Assembly (NCBI GenBank): GCA_017852075.1
Contig: JAFMLQ010000001.1
Coordinates: 1-64,000 of the forward strand
Length of the DNA stretch: 64,000 nt
From: Flavobacteriaceae bacterium
GTDB lineage: Bacteria; Bacteroidota; Bacteroidia; Flavobacteriales; Flavobacteriaceae
Reading direction: 5' to 3'
Shown: in pieces, positions 28,532-38,064 of the stretch
Position numbering within the stretch: position 1 is the first letter of the stretch
How the letters are laid out: every line of letters begins with the position of its first letter
Translations under genes and position numbers: made by a program
Notes under the pieces: model-generated
Database searches by the model: none
Told to the model about the DNA's origin: nothing
What the model saw: the letters and a program-made list of their open reading frames with translations, nothing else

Positions 28532-29017
28532 TTATTTTAGTCGTTCTTTAGGCATTCCAATCGATAGCGCTCCCCTACCCACAGTAGCCCATTTATTTTG
28601 AGTGAATTTTAAATGTGCCCAAGCAGCGGTAGGTAAGTGATTGAAATCAGAACCACTAAAATATTCAATTGCATTGGTAAAAGCGGGGTTGTGTCCTACA
28701 CAAACAACACAGTGATAAATATCAGATATATTCCTTATGTAATGTATGAGCTTTGAGGCCTCGAAAGTGTATAAATCTTCAACTAAAACTACTTTTTCAA
28801 AAGGTATATTTAGACTATGTGCCATAATTGAAGCAGTGTGACAAGCACGATTTGCAGGGCTGGTAAAAATGATTTCTGCATTTGAAAAAACCTCTGAACT
28901 TGCCAATGCCATATTTTGAATTCGGAGCATTCCTTTTTCTGTTAAAGGGCGATGACGATCGGCTACATTGAGCTGCCAAGAGGACTTTGCATGTCGCAAT
29001 AAAATCAATTCCTTCAT
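28532..29017 (-). CDS. SixA-like histidine phosphatase
   Basis: 'LILLRHAKSSW' RHG-type motif, 'VGHNPAF'. Confidence 0.88.
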   Translation of the reverse strand: MKELILLRHAKSSWQLNVADRHRPLTEKGMLRIQNMALASSEVFSNAEIIFTSPANRACHTASIMAHSLNIPFEKVVLVEDLYTFEASKLIHYIRNISDIYHCVVCVGHNPAFTNAIEYFSGSDFNHLPTAAWAHLKFTQNKWATVGRGALSIGMPKERLK

Positions 29018-29019
29018 GC

Positions 29020-29667
29020 TTAAGGTGCTAAACGTTCAAGATTCCAAAATCCAGACTGCAATTGGCAACGTATACGATCGTGTAAGCGATTGGCCCTTCC
29101 TTGCCAAAATTCTATGCAATTTGGCTTTACAAGATAGCCTCCCCAATGTTCAGGACGCTTTGGTACCTCATTTTCGAATTGGATTTCTAAAGCTTCTAAT
29201 TTTGCCTCTATAATCGATCGATCAGAAATAATCTTACTTTGATCCGATACTATAGCACCCAGTTGACTTCCTACAGGGCGAGACTTAAAGTAGGCATCAG
29301 AATCTTCAGGAGCTAATTTTTCCGCTTCTCCTTTCACAATCACCTGACGCTCTAAAGCAGGCCAAAAAAAAGAAAGACCCACTTTACAATGGTGATCAAT
29401 AGCCATTCCTTTTTCGCTTTGATAGTTCGTATAAAAAACAAAACCTTCTGAAGTAAAAGCTTTTAGTAAAACCACTCGAGCTTTTGGAAAATCATCCAAA
29501 CCCAAGGTGGCTAGTGACATGGCATTTGCTTCCTCTATATCAGGGTGTTCTACGGCTTCAGCCAACCAAAGCTTGAAGAACTCCATAGGGTCGTTTTTTA
29601 CATCCGTAATTTCTAGTGTACTTTTGTCATATGACTTTCTCAGATGACCTAAATCTTCTTTTTTCAT
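29020..29667 (-). CDS. pdxH: Pyridoxamine 5'-phosphate oxidase
   Basis: 'AMSLATLGLDDFPKARVVLLK', 'FYTNYQSEKG', C-terminal 'FWQGRANRLHDRI'. Confidence 0.95.
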   Translation of the reverse strand: MKKEDLGHLRKSYDKSTLEITDVKNDPMEFFKLWLAEAVEHPDIEEANAMSLATLGLDDFPKARVVLLKAFTSEGFVFYTNYQSEKGMAIDHHCKVGLSFFWPALERQVIVKGEAEKLAPEDSDAYFKSRPVGSQLGAIVSDQSKIISDRSIIEAKLEALEIQFENEVPKRPEHWGGYLVKPNCIEFWQGRANRLHDRIRCQLQSGFWNLERLAP

Positions 29668-29695
29668 AAGTATTCTAAGTTACAATCCATTTTTA

Positions 29696-30604
29696 TTACA
29701 CCGAAAAGGTTTTGAGGTCTTCGGACAAATAAACTGCATCAAAAATAGTTTTTGCTTCGTTTATAAACTCCACTTTGTCAGTATAACGATTTGAATAATG
29801 TCCTAAAAGTAATCGTTTCACTCCCGCAGCTTTAGCAATTTTTGCAGCCTGTAAAGCGGTACTGTGCATTGTTTTCTCTGCTAAATCAGCATGCTTTTCC
29901 AAAAAAGTGGATTCGTGATACAACAAATCTACCTTTTCAATATGAGGGATCAAAGATTCATGATAAGCTGTATCGCTACAATAAGCATATTTTTTTGGCA
30001 GTTCAGGTGTCAAGGTAAGTGCTTTATTTTCAAAAGATCGACCGTCTGCCAAAGTAATAGACTGACCTTGCTGAAGCTGACGGTACTGATAGTCCGCTAA
30101 GTTCAAATCTTTAACAGCAGCAGTATTGATTTTACGCTTAAGAGTTTTTGAAGTAAACAAAAACCCATTAGTATATACGCGATGAATTAGTGGAAGTGTG
30201 ACCACACTTACCCTGTCATCCTCAAAGAGAATTTGGCTTTTTGAAGAAGATAATTCGTGAAAATGTAAAGGATAGTCGGTCCAAGATTTTGCCAATTTTA
30301 GTTGCAACGTAATGACTTCTTTAATGCCCTTTGGACCGTAAACATTTAAGGGCGCTGTGCGTCCTAACAATCGAAAACTACTAATTAAACCGATGAGTCC
30401 GTAGAAATGATCACCGTGCAAATGCGAAATGAAAATATGTTGAATTCTTGAAAATTTTGCTTTAGATTTTCGCAATTGTATTTGAGTTCCTTCTCCACAA
30501 TCGATAAGAAAAAGATTTCCTTGAACTTCAAGTAATTGTGAGGTGGTATGTTTATGCTCTCTGGGAGTGGCGGAATGACACCCTAAAATTGTAAGTTCCA
30601 TCAT
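29696..30604 (-). CDS. rnz: Ribonuclease Z
   Basis: 'FISHLHGDHFYGL', 'IDCGEGTQIQLRKS', 'LGHYSNRY'. Confidence 0.95.
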   Translation of the reverse strand: MMELTILGCHSATPREHKHTTSQLLEVQGNLFLIDCGEGTQIQLRKSKAKFSRIQHIFISHLHGDHFYGLIGLISSFRLLGRTAPLNVYGPKGIKEVITLQLKLAKSWTDYPLHFHELSSSKSQILFEDDRVSVVTLPLIHRVYTNGFLFTSKTLKRKINTAAVKDLNLADYQYRQLQQGQSITLADGRSFENKALTLTPELPKKYAYCSDTAYHESLIPHIEKVDLLYHESTFLEKHADLAEKTMHSTALQAAKIAKAAGVKRLLLGHYSNRYTDKVEFINEAKTIFDAVYLSEDLKTFSV

Positions 30605-30605
30605 A

Positions 30606-30917
30606 TCAAAAACCTAAATCACGTTGCATTTGCTCAAAAGTAACAAAGTCTAAGGCTTCCGTTTTGGTGGGGACACAATTCCAATTTTCGGGATAATGAT
30701 CAAGTAACGCAACAGGTAGAATTAATACAAAACATTTTTTAATTTGATCTTGATACGCCTTTATCGTTTGCAACATTGACATACTCAAAAGCTGAGAAGT
30801 GCAGTCAATTATGAGGTCTATCCTTGTTTCATTCAACTCGGATATCAATTCGTCATTCTTTTCTACCACCGTAGTTGCATCCAAATAGCCTATTCCTGAA
30901 CCTTCGAACTTTATCAT
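30606..30917 (-). CDS. Small conserved protein, possibly STAS-like, between pyrB and rnz
   Basis: 103 aa; alternating strand/helix pattern with 'IDLIIDCTSQLLSMSMLQTIKAY'; overlaps the pyrB end by 4 nt. Confidence 0.6.
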   Translation of the reverse strand: MIKFEGSGIGYLDATTVVEKNDELISELNETRIDLIIDCTSQLLSMSMLQTIKAYQDQIKKCFVLILPVALLDHYPENWNCVPTKTEALDFVTFEQMQRDLGF

Positions 30918-31852
30918 GTAATTACCCTGTTGAGTTGTGAACCTAAAAGATATATGATTGCCATCCTTATGGCCACTCCATTTTCTACTTGATCCAAAAT
31001 GATGGCCTGCTCTGAATCAGCCACTTCACTGGTGATCTCTACACCCCTGTTAATAGGACCTGGATGTAGCACCACAATTTCTTTTCTCAATTGTTTTAAC
31101 CGCACTCCGTTGAGTCCAAAGTTTTGACTATACTCTCGTGTACTGGGGAAGTAACTGAGTTCCATTCGCTCTTTCTGTACTCGAAGCATATTCACCGCAT
31201 CACACCAATTCAACACATTCATTAAATCACTAGAAACTGTGACCCCTAAAGACTCTATATGTTTGGGAAAAAGTGATTTTGGTGCGCAAAGTTTGACTTC
31301 AGCTCCAAGCATTTTGAGTGCGTAAATATTTGAAAGTGCCACACGGGAATGAAGAATATCACCTACAATAGCTATGCGTCTTCCTTTCAAATCTCCTAGT
31401 TTTTCTTGAAGTGAATACGCATCCAATAAAGCTTGTGAAGGATGCTCATGGGTGCCATCTCCCGCATTGATAATACACGAATTTACTTGTTTTGACAAGA
31501 AATGTGCTGCACCTGGATTGGGATGACGCATCACAATCATGTCCACCTTCATAGCCAAAATATTATTGACTGTATCTACTAGAGTCTCTCCTTTAGATAC
31601 AGAGGATTGACTCGCAGAGAAATTGATTACATCTGCAGACAGTCGCTTTTCGGCCAATTCAAAAGACAATTTGGTTCGTGTACTATTTTCAAAAAACAAA
31701 TTGGCAATGGTAATGTCTCTTAGACTGGGAACTTTTTTTATCGGTCTGTTGATTACTTCTTTAAAGTGTGTTGCAGTTTCAAAAATCAAGTGCAAATCTT
31801 CGGGTTGAAGATATTTAATGCCTAATAAATGAGAAACACTCAATTTTTTCAT
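30914..31852 (-). CDS. pyrB: Aspartate carbamoyltransferase catalytic subunit
   Basis: 'FFENSTRTKLSFELAEKRL', 'HEHPSQALLDAY', 'VLHPGPINRGVEI'. Confidence 0.96.
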   Translation of the reverse strand: MKKLSVSHLLGIKYLQPEDLHLIFETATHFKEVINRPIKKVPSLRDITIANLFFENSTRTKLSFELAEKRLSADVINFSASQSSVSKGETLVDTVNNILAMKVDMIVMRHPNPGAAHFLSKQVNSCIINAGDGTHEHPSQALLDAYSLQEKLGDLKGRRIAIVGDILHSRVALSNIYALKMLGAEVKLCAPKSLFPKHIESLGVTVSSDLMNVLNWCDAVNMLRVQKERMELSYFPSTREYSQNFGLNGVRLKQLRKEIVVLHPGPINRGVEITSEVADSEQAIILDQVENGVAIRMAIIYLLGSQLNRVIT

Positions 31853-32391
31853 TCGTTGTGCTTTTCTAAGTAAACTATACTTTCTGCTTGTGCTTCAGAC
31901 CATACTACTTTAACCTTATCTCCTTGTAATGCATCCACTTGAGCACCGAGATAGTCAGGTTGAATGGGCAAATGACGACTAAATCTGCGATCTACTAAAA
32001 CGAGTAATTCGATTGATTTCGGACGACCATAACTGTCTATAGCAGAAAGGGCAGAACGAATACTTCTTCCTGTAAATAAAACATCGTCTATCAAGACTAC
32101 CTCTTTTCCCTCTAGCAGAACATTCATTTCGGTAGCTTTGGCATGGAGTGGTTTTTCACTTCTCCTAAAATCGTCTCGAAAAAAAGTAGTGTCTAATTTT
32201 CCAGATGCAATAGAATCAATACCTTCTTCTTTTAATAAATCCAATAAACGCACCATCAATAAGGTACCTCGGGGTTGTAAACCCACCAAAACAGTATTTG
32301 AAAAATCACCGTGACGTTCCATCAATTGATGGCATAGTCGGCTTAAGATAATGCTTACATGTTGTTTGCTAAGAAGTATTTTAGATGCCAT
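31849..32391 (-). CDS. pyrR: Bifunctional pyr operon regulator / uracil phosphoribosyltransferase PyrR
   Basis: 'VVLIDDVLFTGRSIRSALSAI' PRPP motif, 'LLVLVDRRFSRHLPIQPDYLG'; start moved to MASKILLSKQ. Confidence 0.94.
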   Translation of the reverse strand: MASKILLSKQHVSIILSRLCHQLMERHGDFSNTVLVGLQPRGTLLMVRLLDLLKEEGIDSIASGKLDTTFFRDDFRRSEKPLHAKATEMNVLLEGKEVVLIDDVLFTGRSIRSALSAIDSYGRPKSIELLVLVDRRFSRHLPIQPDYLGAQVDALQGDKVKVVWSEAQAESIVYLEKHNE

Positions 32392-32433
32392 CCGATGATT
32401 ATATTGCAAAAGTATTGTTTTCTAGAGTATAAA

Positions 32434-32459
32434 AAAAACCCTCCATCGGGAGGGTTTTT
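32434..32459. terminator. Intrinsic terminator, probably for rpsA (minus strand)
   Basis: AAAAACCCTCC-ATCG-GGAGGGTTTTT: 11-bp stem with 4-nt loop between rpsA and pyrR. Confidence 0.85.
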
Positions 32460-32486
32460 AACAATGTAGAACAAATGAATGAATTT

Positions 32487-34544
32487 TTATTCATCCTCTT
32501 CCATCCTATCTTTTAAATTTGCCAAGGCGTCCAAATCTCCAAGGGTCGCTTTTTCCGAATTGGAAGAAGCCACTTTTGCAGCAGCACGTTTGACATTCTT
32601 CATTTCCTGTTCTTTGAACAATACGGTATGAGAAGCCACAACACGTTTGAATTCTTTGTTGAATTCGATGATCTTGAAAGTCGCTTCTTCTCCTTTAGAA
32701 AGTTTTGAGCCGTCTTCTTTTTCCATATGGCGAGAAGGTACAAAAGCAACAATATCCTCATTGAATTGGATCGTAGCTCCTTTGTCCACAACTTCCGTTA
32801 TAGATGCTTTATGCTCTGTATCTAAAGCAAACTCTTTTTCGTACTTGTCCCATGGATTGTCTTTGGTGTGTTTATGACCTAAACTCAACTTACGGCCTTC
32901 CACGTCCAATTCGAGAACAATCACATCGATCTTATCACCAAGGGTTAAAACTTCCGAAGGATGCTTTACCTTTTTAGTCCAAGATAAGTCTGAAATATAA
33001 ACCAACCCATCAATTCCTTCTTCCAACTCAATAAATACTCCAAAGTTGGTGAAATTTCTTACCAGTCCGTTGTGTTTAGAGCCAATTGGATATTTGGAAG
33101 TGATGTCCGTCCATGGATCAGGAGTAATTTGCTTAATTCCAAGAGACATTTTACGTGACTCACGGTCTAGAGTTAAAATTACTGCTTCTACTTCATCTCC
33201 TACGTTTACAAAATCTTGCGCTGAACGTAAATGGGTGGACCATGACATCTCAGATACATGAACCAGTCCTTCTACACCTTCTTCGATTTCAACAAAAGCA
33301 CCATAATCTGCAATAACAACTACTTTTCCTTTGACGCGGTCACCCTCTTTTAATTCGTCAGACAACTGATCCCAAGGATGGGCACTCAATTGCTTCAATC
33401 CTAATTGGATTCTAGATTTGTTGTCATCAAAGTCGAGAATTACAACATTCAATTTTTGATCCAATTCTAGAATTTCGCTAGGGTGGTTGATTCTACTCCA
33501 CGATAGATCCGTGATATGAACCAAACCATCTACTCCACCAAGATCGATAAATACTCCGTAGGAGGTAATGTTTTTAACGATCCCTTCGAGTACTTGACCT
33601 TTTTCCAGTTGACCAATAATTTCTTTTTTCTGTTCTTCGATATCTGCCTCGATCAAAGCTTTATGAGACACTACCACGTTTTTAAATTCGTGGTTGATTT
33701 TGACCACTTTAAACTCCATGGTCTTGTTTACATATTGATCGTAATCTCTGATAGGTTTTACATCAATTTGAGAACCTGGTAAAAACGCCTCGATTCCAAA
33801 TACATCGACAATCATTCCACCTTTTGTTCTGCATTTTACAAAACCGCTTACAATTTCAGAATTATCGTGTGCATTATTTACACGATCCCATGCTTTTATC
33901 ACACGAGCTTTACGGTGAGAAAGTACAAGTTGACCTGTTCGGTCTTCACGGGTATCAACAATTACCTCTACTTTATCCCCTACTTTTAAATCAGGGTTGT
34001 AACGGAATTCGTTTAGTGAAATTACACCTTCAGACTTGGCGTTGATATCAATGATTGCTTCCCGTTCTGTCATATAGACTACAGTACCTTCAATCACGTC
34101 TTCATCAGAAGTGTCAACAAAATTTTCTTTGACGAGCTTTTCAAATTCATCGAGTTGCTTGTCATCAATCACATCAATACCTTCTTCGTAATTGTGCCAA
34201 TTGAAACTATCTAAAAATTCTGCTTGTGCTTTCTGTGTGTCTTCTTTGATTTCATTTTTATCTTCAACCACAGCTACATCTACAGTAGTATCTGCTACAG
34301 GAGGAGTTTCTACAACTTCTTCATTGTTCACTTCAGGAGTCTCTGCTTTAGGCTCTTTTTTTGGAGCTTCTTTTTTAGCAGTGACTTTTGAAACTGGCTT
34401 TTTAGCCGCAGTTGTTGCAGTTGTTTTTTTGGTGGTTGTTTTGGTTGTTTTCTTTGCTGCAACTTTAGTAGTTGTTTTCTTTGCTGCAGTTTTTTTTGGC
34501 GCTTCTTTTTCTTCAGCTGCCTTTTCGGTTGGTTCTTTAGCCAT
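32487..34544 (-). CDS. rpsA: 30S ribosomal protein S1 with Lys/Ala/Thr-rich N-terminal extension
   Basis: Repeated S1 domains (GVFIDLGGVDGLVHITDLSW, GAFVEIEEGVEGLVHVSEMSW, GVFIELEEGIDGLVYISDLSW); cmk immediately upstream. Confidence 0.96.
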   Translation of the reverse strand: MAKEPTEKAAEEKEAPKKTAAKKTTTKVAAKKTTKTTTKKTTATTAAKKPVSKVTAKKEAPKKEPKAETPEVNNEEVVETPPVADTTVDVAVVEDKNEIKEDTQKAQAEFLDSFNWHNYEEGIDVIDDKQLDEFEKLVKENFVDTSDEDVIEGTVVYMTEREAIIDINAKSEGVISLNEFRYNPDLKVGDKVEVIVDTREDRTGQLVLSHRKARVIKAWDRVNNAHDNSEIVSGFVKCRTKGGMIVDVFGIEAFLPGSQIDVKPIRDYDQYVNKTMEFKVVKINHEFKNVVVSHKALIEADIEEQKKEIIGQLEKGQVLEGIVKNITSYGVFIDLGGVDGLVHITDLSWSRINHPSEILELDQKLNVVILDFDDNKSRIQLGLKQLSAHPWDQLSDELKEGDRVKGKVVVIADYGAFVEIEEGVEGLVHVSEMSWSTHLRSAQDFVNVGDEVEAVILTLDRESRKMSLGIKQITPDPWTDITSKYPIGSKHNGLVRNFTNFGVFIELEEGIDGLVYISDLSWTKKVKHPSEVLTLGDKIDVIVLELDVEGRKLSLGHKHTKDNPWDKYEKEFALDTEHKASITEVVDKGATIQFNEDIVAFVPSRHMEKEDGSKLSKGEEATFKIIEFNKEFKRVVASHTVLFKEQEMKNVKRAAAKVASSNSEKATLGDLDALANLKDRMEEDE

Positions 34545-34563
34545 TTCCGAGGGGGGTTTTGTA

Positions 34564-34600
34564 TTCTGCCGTTGGGAAAACCTTCATTGCAAAGGCAGAA
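34564..34600 (-). promoter_or_regulatory. Stem-loop in the rpsA 5' leader
   Basis: RNA-sense TTCTGCC ... GGCAGAA perfect 7-bp stem, about 20 nt before the rpsA ATG. Confidence 0.45.
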
Positions 34601-34652
34601 GCTGTTGTTTTAAATTTGTGCTTTCGGATTTTTCCTATCAATTAAAAGCGTG

Positions 34653-34683
34653 CAAATATAATGCTAATGTCCTGAGATACAAA
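34653..34683 (-). promoter_or_regulatory. rpsA promoter TTTG-N19-TATATTTG
   Basis: Reverse complement TTTGtatctcaggacattagcatTATATTTG matches the Bacteroidota -33/-7 consensus, including spacing. Confidence 0.65.
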
Positions 34684-34705
34684 CAATAATCAAGCTTTTT
34701 TCAGT

Positions 34706-35389
34706 TTAAGAGGTTTTTGATTGCTTTTTTAATATGTAGGACCATATTTTTTGATATACTTCCTCTAAAGTCATGTCACTCACATCAATTTCAATGGCGT
34801 CTGATGCTTTTCTTAACGGAGCAGTTTCTCGAGTGCTATCAATTAAGTCTCTTGTTTGGATATTGTCAAGGACATCCTCATACGATTCGTGAATACCTTG
34901 ATCCATTTGTTCCAAATGTCTTCGTTTTGCGCGTACTTCTGGTGTGGCGGTTAGAAAGAACTTACATTCTGCATTAGGAAAAACCACAGTCCCAATATCT
35001 CGCCCATCCATAATGATTCCTTTTTCAATCCCCATAGCTTGCTGCTGAGCAACGAGTACCGCTCGAACCTCTGGAATTTTTGCCACATTACTTACCTCTG
35101 AGGTTACGTCTGATTGACGGATTTCCTTATTGATATTGACACCGTTCAAAGAAACTTCTTGTCCTGATGTAGTTAGCTCAAAATGTAATTTAATTTGATC
35201 AAGGGCTGCAATTAACTGTTTTTCATGAACACTCCCTTTGGGTTCTTGCTGAAGGGCAAAGTACGTTATGGCTCGGTACATGGCTCCCGTATCAATGTAT
35301 TTGAACTGAAGCGTTTTTGCCAAGCGTTTCGCTAAAGAGCTTTTCCCTGTAGCGGCATACCCGTCAATGGCAATAATCATTTTTTGCAT
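34706..35389 (-). CDS. cmk: Cytidylate kinase
   Basis: 'IIAIDGYAATGKSSLAKRLA', 'YIDTGAMYRAITYFAL', 'IIMDGRDIGTVVFPNAECKFFLTA'. Confidence 0.95.
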   Translation of the reverse strand: MQKMIIAIDGYAATGKSSLAKRLAKTLQFKYIDTGAMYRAITYFALQQEPKGSVHEKQLIAALDQIKLHFELTTSGQEVSLNGVNINKEIRQSDVTSEVSNVAKIPEVRAVLVAQQQAMGIEKGIIMDGRDIGTVVFPNAECKFFLTATPEVRAKRRHLEQMDQGIHESYEDVLDNIQTRDLIDSTRETAPLRKASDAIEIDVSDMTLEEVYQKIWSYILKKQSKTS

Positions 35390-35406
35390 AAGCAAAGGTA
35401 TTATTA

Positions 35407-37878
35407 TCAACGTACTTTTTGGGCTACAGCAAAACTTTTTGCATTCTTAACCTTTTGGTTGATAATTGCGTGTGCTATGACCTCCTCCATCTCATTGACA
35501 TAATGGAAAGTCAACCCCTTGAGATAACTTGGCTTGATTTCTTCAATGTCTTTACGGTTTTGCTCGCAAAGGATAATTTCTTTTATTTTTGAACGTTTGG
35601 CAGCCAAAATTTTCTCCTTTATACCTCCTACTGGAAGTACTTTACCTCGCAAGGTAATTTCACCAGTCATTGCCAAATTTTTCTTGACTCGTTTTTGTGT
35701 AAAAAGGGAAACCAAAGAAGTCAACATCGTAATTCCAGCACTGGGACCATCTTTAGGTGTTGCTCCTTCAGGTACATGAATGTGAATATTGTAACCGTCA
35801 AAATTGAAATCAACCAATCCAAGACTAGAGGCATTTGCTTTGATAAATTCCATTGCAATAGTTGCGGATTCCTTCATGATTTTTCCAAGATTACCTGTAA
35901 TGCTCAAATTCCCTTTTCCAGATGAAATTGCCGATTCTATAAAGAGAATATCACCCCCCACAGAAGTCCATGCAAGACCTGTAACCACTCCAGCTACATG
36001 ATTGTTTTCATACAAGTCACGTGTAACTTTTGCAGGACCTAAAATCGATACCAAATCGTTTACATCTGGATTTGTATTGTATTCTTCCTCCATAGCTAGG
36101 GATTTGGCTGCGAATCGAACCGCTTTGGCTACTTGTTTTTCTAATCCACGTACTCCAGACTCACGTGTATATTCTTCGACGATTTTTTCCAAGAGCGGTT
36201 TCCTTAAACTCAAATGCTTTTTGAGCATCCCATGTTCTTTCAATTGCTTTGGCAAAAGAAATTTTTGCGCGATGGCTGTTTTTTCTTCTAGGGTATATCC
36301 ACTCACATTGATCATTTCCATACGGTCGCGAAGTGCCCTATGAATGGGCGCAAGACTATTTGCAGTAGCAACAAACATAACCTTGGAAAGGTCGTAGCCC
36401 ATTTCCAAAAAATTGTCATAAAATGATTGGTTTTGTTCTGGATCCAAAACTTCAAGCAATGCTGCGGCAGGATCGCCTTGGGCACTAGAAGAGAGCTTAT
36501 CGATTTCATCCAAAACAAAAACCGGATTGGAAGTTCCCGCTTTCTTTAAACTTTGGATAATTCTACCCGGTAGAGCTCCAATATATGTTTTTCGGTGCCC
36601 ACGAATCTCTGCTTCATCACGCATTCCTCCTAAAGAAATACGAACATATTCTCTTCCTAAAGATTCCGCTATAGACTTACCCAAAGAGGTTTTACCTACT
36701 CCAGGAGGTCCATATAAACAAAGTATAGGGGATTTCATGTCTTTGCGAAGTTTGAGGACGGCCAAATGCTCTATGACACGTTTCTTCACCTCTTCTAAAC
36801 CAAAATGATCACGATCCAATATCTTTTGAGCTCTTTTGAGATCGAATATATCTTCTGAAAAATGGTTCCAAGGCAGATCCAAAAAGAGATCTAAATAATT
36901 TCTTTGAATGGAGTACTCTGCAACCTGAGGGTTCATACGTTGCATTTTCATCAGTTCTTTTTCAAAATGCTGAGCAACGTCATCGCTCCACTTTTTCTCT
37001 TTAGAACGCAGCCGCATTTCCTCGACTTCTTCTTCATAAGAAACTCCTCCAAGTTCTTCTTGTATGGTTTTCATTTGTTGGTGGAGATAGTATTCTCGTT
37101 GTTGAGAATCCATCTCAGAACGGACACGAGATTGAATATCATTTTTTAAAGCCAGCTTTTGATATTCCTCATTCATGCGTTTTAAACACATCAGGGCTCT
37201 TTGGTGCAAACTTAACTCGGAGAGTATTTTTTGTTTTTCCCCTGCTTTGACATTCATGTTCGAAGCCACAAAATTGATCAGAAAAGAAGGCGTCTGGATG
37301 TTCTTGATTGCAAATGAAGCTTCAGTTGGGATGTTGGGATTTTCATTTATAATCTGAAGCGCCAAATCCTTTATAGAATCTATAGTTGCTGTAAATTCTT
37401 TATCATCCTTTTCTGGAATTTGATCTTCGACGGATTCTATGGCAGCCTTCATATAGGGCTTTTCCTCAACGATACTTTTTACTTTAAAACGCTTTTTACC
37501 TTGGATGATAATGGTAGTGTTGCCATCAGGCATTTTTAAAACTCTTAGGATTTGAGCTACTGTACCTAACTCAAATATATCCTTGGGTCCAGGATTTTCT
37601 TCACTTTCATTTTTTTGGGCTACCACTCCAATGATTTTATCTGAAGCGTTAGCCTCTTTTATTAGTTTAATAGATTTGTCTCGCCCAGCGGTAATAGGGA
37701 TTACCACACCTGGAAACAGAACGGTATTGCGCAAAGGTAATATTGGGACAACTTCGGGAAGCGATTCGCTTTCCAACGCCTCTTCATCTTCTGTGGTCAT
37801 TAAAGGAATTAAATCCGCTTCGGATTCAATATCTTGCAGTGACAAATTGTCAATTGCGCTAAAAAAGGATCGGGCCAT
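35407..37878 (-). CDS. lon: Endopeptidase La (Lon protease)
   Basis: 'LCLYGPPGVGKTSLGKSIA', Ser-Lys dyad region 'PKDGPSAGITM', 'GEITLRGKVLPVGGIKEKILAA'. Confidence 0.97.
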   Translation of the reverse strand: MARSFFSAIDNLSLQDIESEADLIPLMTTEDEEALESESLPEVVPILPLRNTVLFPGVVIPITAGRDKSIKLIKEANASDKIIGVVAQKNESEENPGPKDIFELGTVAQILRVLKMPDGNTTIIIQGKKRFKVKSIVEEKPYMKAAIESVEDQIPEKDDKEFTATIDSIKDLALQIINENPNIPTEASFAIKNIQTPSFLINFVASNMNVKAGEKQKILSELSLHQRALMCLKRMNEEYQKLALKNDIQSRVRSEMDSQQREYYLHQQMKTIQEELGGVSYEEEVEEMRLRSKEKKWSDDVAQHFEKELMKMQRMNPQVAEYSIQRNYLDLFLDLPWNHFSEDIFDLKRAQKILDRDHFGLEEVKKRVIEHLAVLKLRKDMKSPILCLYGPPGVGKTSLGKSIAESLGREYVRISLGGMRDEAEIRGHRKTYIGALPGRIIQSLKKAGTSNPVFVLDEIDKLSSSAQGDPAAALLEVLDPEQNQSFYDNFLEMGYDLSKVMFVATANSLAPIHRALRDRMEMINVSGYTLEEKTAIAQKFLLPKQLKEHGMLKKHLSLRKPLLEKIVEEYTRESGVRGLEKQVAKAVRFAAKSLAMEEEYNTNPDVNDLVSILGPAKVTRDLYENNHVAGVVTGLAWTSVGGDILFIESAISSGKGNLSITGNLGKIMKESATIAMEFIKANASSLGLVDFNFDGYNIHIHVPEGATPKDGPSAGITMLTSLVSLFTQKRVKKNLAMTGEITLRGKVLPVGGIKEKILAAKRSKIKEIILCEQNRKDIEEIKPSYLKGLTFHYVNEMEEVIAHAIINQKVKNAKSFAVAQKVR

Positions 37879-38064
37879 TTGATTTATTTAGGTCATTATG
37901 TCATTTTTTGGAGGGATCATTTTTCTTTTTTACTAGTTCAACCAAATGATGTGCTCCTAAAAATAAGTTATTATAATTAAGACAATAGTTGTGCCATTAC
38001 AATTAACATTCATAAAACTGTAACAAAAAAATGATTTTCTACTCATAATTATGAACGTCGCAAA

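Noticed and set aside
34192-34689. 165-aa plus-strand ORF opposite rpsA
   Set aside because: Antisense shadow of the low-complexity Lys/Thr tail of S1; biased composition and no recognisable domain.
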